This document shows, piece by piece, positions 6,338-7,162 of a stretch of 7,162 bases of DNA. Under the pieces are notes generated by a model. That model did no database searches, was not told where the DNA came from, and saw nothing but the letters and a program-made list of their open reading frames with translations. Position 1 is the stretch's first letter. Each line of letters begins with the position of its first letter. Made by a program: the position numbers and the translations under genes. This DNA is from Pseudomonadota bacterium (GTDB lineage: Bacteria; Pseudomonadota; Alphaproteobacteria; Rhizobiales; Rhizobiaceae): positions 1-7,162 of the forward strand of contig JAEWFU010000462.1 of NCBI GenBank assembly GCA_023388675.1, in the 5' to 3' direction.

Positions 6338-7048
6338 TCAGGTACCGATATAGGCCTTGAAAGCTGCGGGGGCATTGTCCGAGAACATTTCCTCGGCTGC
6401 TTCAAAGGCGGCGATTTTTCCCTCTTCGACAAATGCGACATGGTCGGCAAGGGCTTTGGCGTCGTCGGGGTGGTGTGTGACCATCAGGATCGTCATGCCC
6501 CGCTCGGCATGCAGATCGCGCATCAGTTCCAGCATCTCGCGCCGCAAGGCCGGGCCGAGCGATGCGAACGGCTCGTCGAGCAGCAGCACCGGGCGGTCGC
6601 GCACGAGCACGCGCGACAGGGCAACGCGCTGGCGCTCCCCGCCAGACAGTTCGGCGGGCAAGCGCCTTTCCTTGCCGACGAGGCCCGTGCGAGCAAGAGC
6701 TGCGGATATGTCCTCGCGATCCGTGGAGGAGAGGCGGAGCGCTGGCGATCGCCCGAGCCCGACATTGCTGGTCACGTCGAGATGGGCGAAGAGATTGTTC
6801 TCCTGGAAAATCATGGAGACGGGGCGTCCGGCCGGCGGAATACCGGTTGCGTCGATGTCGCCGAACAGGACGCGACCGGAGGCCGGCATCTCGAAACCCG
6901 CTATCAGATTGAGCAGGGTCGACTTGCCCGAACCGCTCGGTCCCATGACAGCGACGATGGAGCCTGCCCCGACGGCAAGGTCGAAGGCCATCGAGGTCTC
7001 GCCGTAGCTGAAGGCCACGTCATCGAGCCGGATTCCCGCGCCACTCAC
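6338..7048 (-). CDS. thiQ: Thiamine ABC transporter, ATP-binding protein ThiQ
   Basis: This ATPase of 236 residues powers the ThiBPQ importer of thiamine and its phosphates at the inner membrane. From the GTG start the ABC motifs are all present: Walker [10 protein letters not shown] (36-44), Q-loop Q82, signature LSGGERQR (134-141), Walker B VLLLDEP (154-160, with D158 and catalytic E159) and H-loop H192. Short length without a C-terminal regulatory domain fits ThiQ rather than MalK/PotA types, and the preceding thiP fragment supports the call. The GTG at 7048 is chosen over the in-frame ATG at 7093. It forms a GTGA overlap with the thiP stop, has GAGG (7060-7057) 8 bases before it, and places the first residues just ahead of the conserved [11 protein letters not shown]. 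The ATG would add 15 residues that lie within thiP coding sequence. Confidence 0.92.
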   Translation of the reverse strand: MSGAGIRLDDVAFSYGETSMAFDLAVGAGSIVAVMGPSGSGKSTLLNLIAGFEMPASGRVLFGDIDATGIPPAGRPVSMIFQENNLFAHLDVTSNVGLGRSPALRLSSTDREDISAALARTGLVGKERRLPAELSGGERQRVALSRVLVRDRPVLLLDEPFASLGPALRREMLELMRDLHAERGMTILMVTHHPDDAKALADHVAFVEEGKIAAFEAAEEMFSDNAPAAFKAYIGT

Positions 7049-7162
7049 CGGCTTTTCCTCGCATTGTCGACAAGCATCATCAGCAACAGGCAAAGGATGC
7101 CGAGAAAGAGTGCAAGCCCTGCCGCGTCCTCGGTACGGTAGCTGCCCATGCGCGCCAGCAGC
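7045..7162 (-). CDS. thiP: Thiamine ABC transporter permease ThiP, C-terminal fragment
   Basis: Read from the right edge on the minus strand (first whole codon at 7161), 38 codons are open and end in TGA at 7047-7045. The peptide holds [11 protein letters not shown] followed by one hydrophobic membrane segment ([15 protein letters not shown]) and a short basic end (NARKSR). This matches the closing transmembrane helix of ThiP, the inner-membrane permease of the thiamine importer, as I recall the family; the short length limits certainty, but the overlap with thiQ makes it the expected gene. The start and most of the gene are beyond the window. The last four bases are shared with the thiQ start (GTGA), a sign of translational coupling. 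Confidence 0.85.
   Translation of the reverse strand, partial: LLARMGSYRTEDAAGLALFLGILCLLLMMLVDNARKSR
7057..7060 (-). promoter_or_regulatory. thiQ ribosome binding site
   Basis: GAGG on the minus strand lies 8 bases before the GTG at 7048, inside the last codons of thiP. It decides the thiQ start in favour of the GTG. Confidence 0.75.

Noticed and set aside
5215..6360. Plus-strand open frame of 381 codons opposite the M48 gene
   Set aside because: It is complementary to a gene with clear catalytic motifs, shows no recognisable family and has no good start signal. GC-rich coding DNA commonly leaves long open antisense frames.
6440..7141. Plus-strand open frame of 233 codons opposite thiQ/thiP
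   Set aside because: Antisense shadow of a complete ABC ATPase; no family resemblance.

Overview
This is an ordinary, GC-rich chromosomal stretch of an alphaproteobacterium. It is most likely from the Rhizobiales, in the Mesorhizobium/Phyllobacteriaceae neighbourhood. That placement rests on protein character (an S4 protein abutting a helicase with a disordered tail, a 7Fe-type FdxA, CarD, a rhizobial RpoH2-type sigma factor) and on a gene order I recall as typical of the group. I could not check it by search. I see no mobile element, tRNA, rRNA, CRISPR array or foreign-looking segment.

Layout. Plus strand, left to right: the C-terminal part of a large helicase-related protein (cut by the left edge, ends 1763); an S4-domain RNA-binding protein whose ATG directly follows the helicase stop (1764-2150); the seven-iron ferredoxin fdxA (2278-2616); a 358-base intergenic region with a candidate promoter and a long imperfect stem-loop; the transcription regulator carD/cdnL (2975-3547), closed by a textbook intrinsic terminator; and an rpoH2-type sigma factor (3777-4640) with an apparent EcfG-type stress promoter. 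Minus strand: an M48 lipoprotein metalloprotease (4648-6156), convergent with rpoH across only 7 bases, then the end of a thiamine ABC transporter operon, thiQ (6338-7048) and the last 38 codons of thiP (to the right edge).

How it works together. The left half groups RNA and transcription housekeeping: an RNA/DNA helicase, an S4 protein of the Hsp15 type, and CarD, which stabilises open promoter complexes. It also carries a stress sigma factor that appears to sit below the general stress sigma EcfG, and an envelope protease. The thiamine importer genes are a separate unit read leftward, and any TPP riboswitch would lie beyond the right edge.

The points most worth a second look are the roughly 83-base extended stem-loop upstream of carD, the GGAAC-N17-CGTA promoter ahead of rpoH, the Ala-Ala C-termini shared by CarD and RpoH (possible ClpXP degrons), and the re-assigned GTG start of thiQ. 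I found no convincing evidence of a new biological system.
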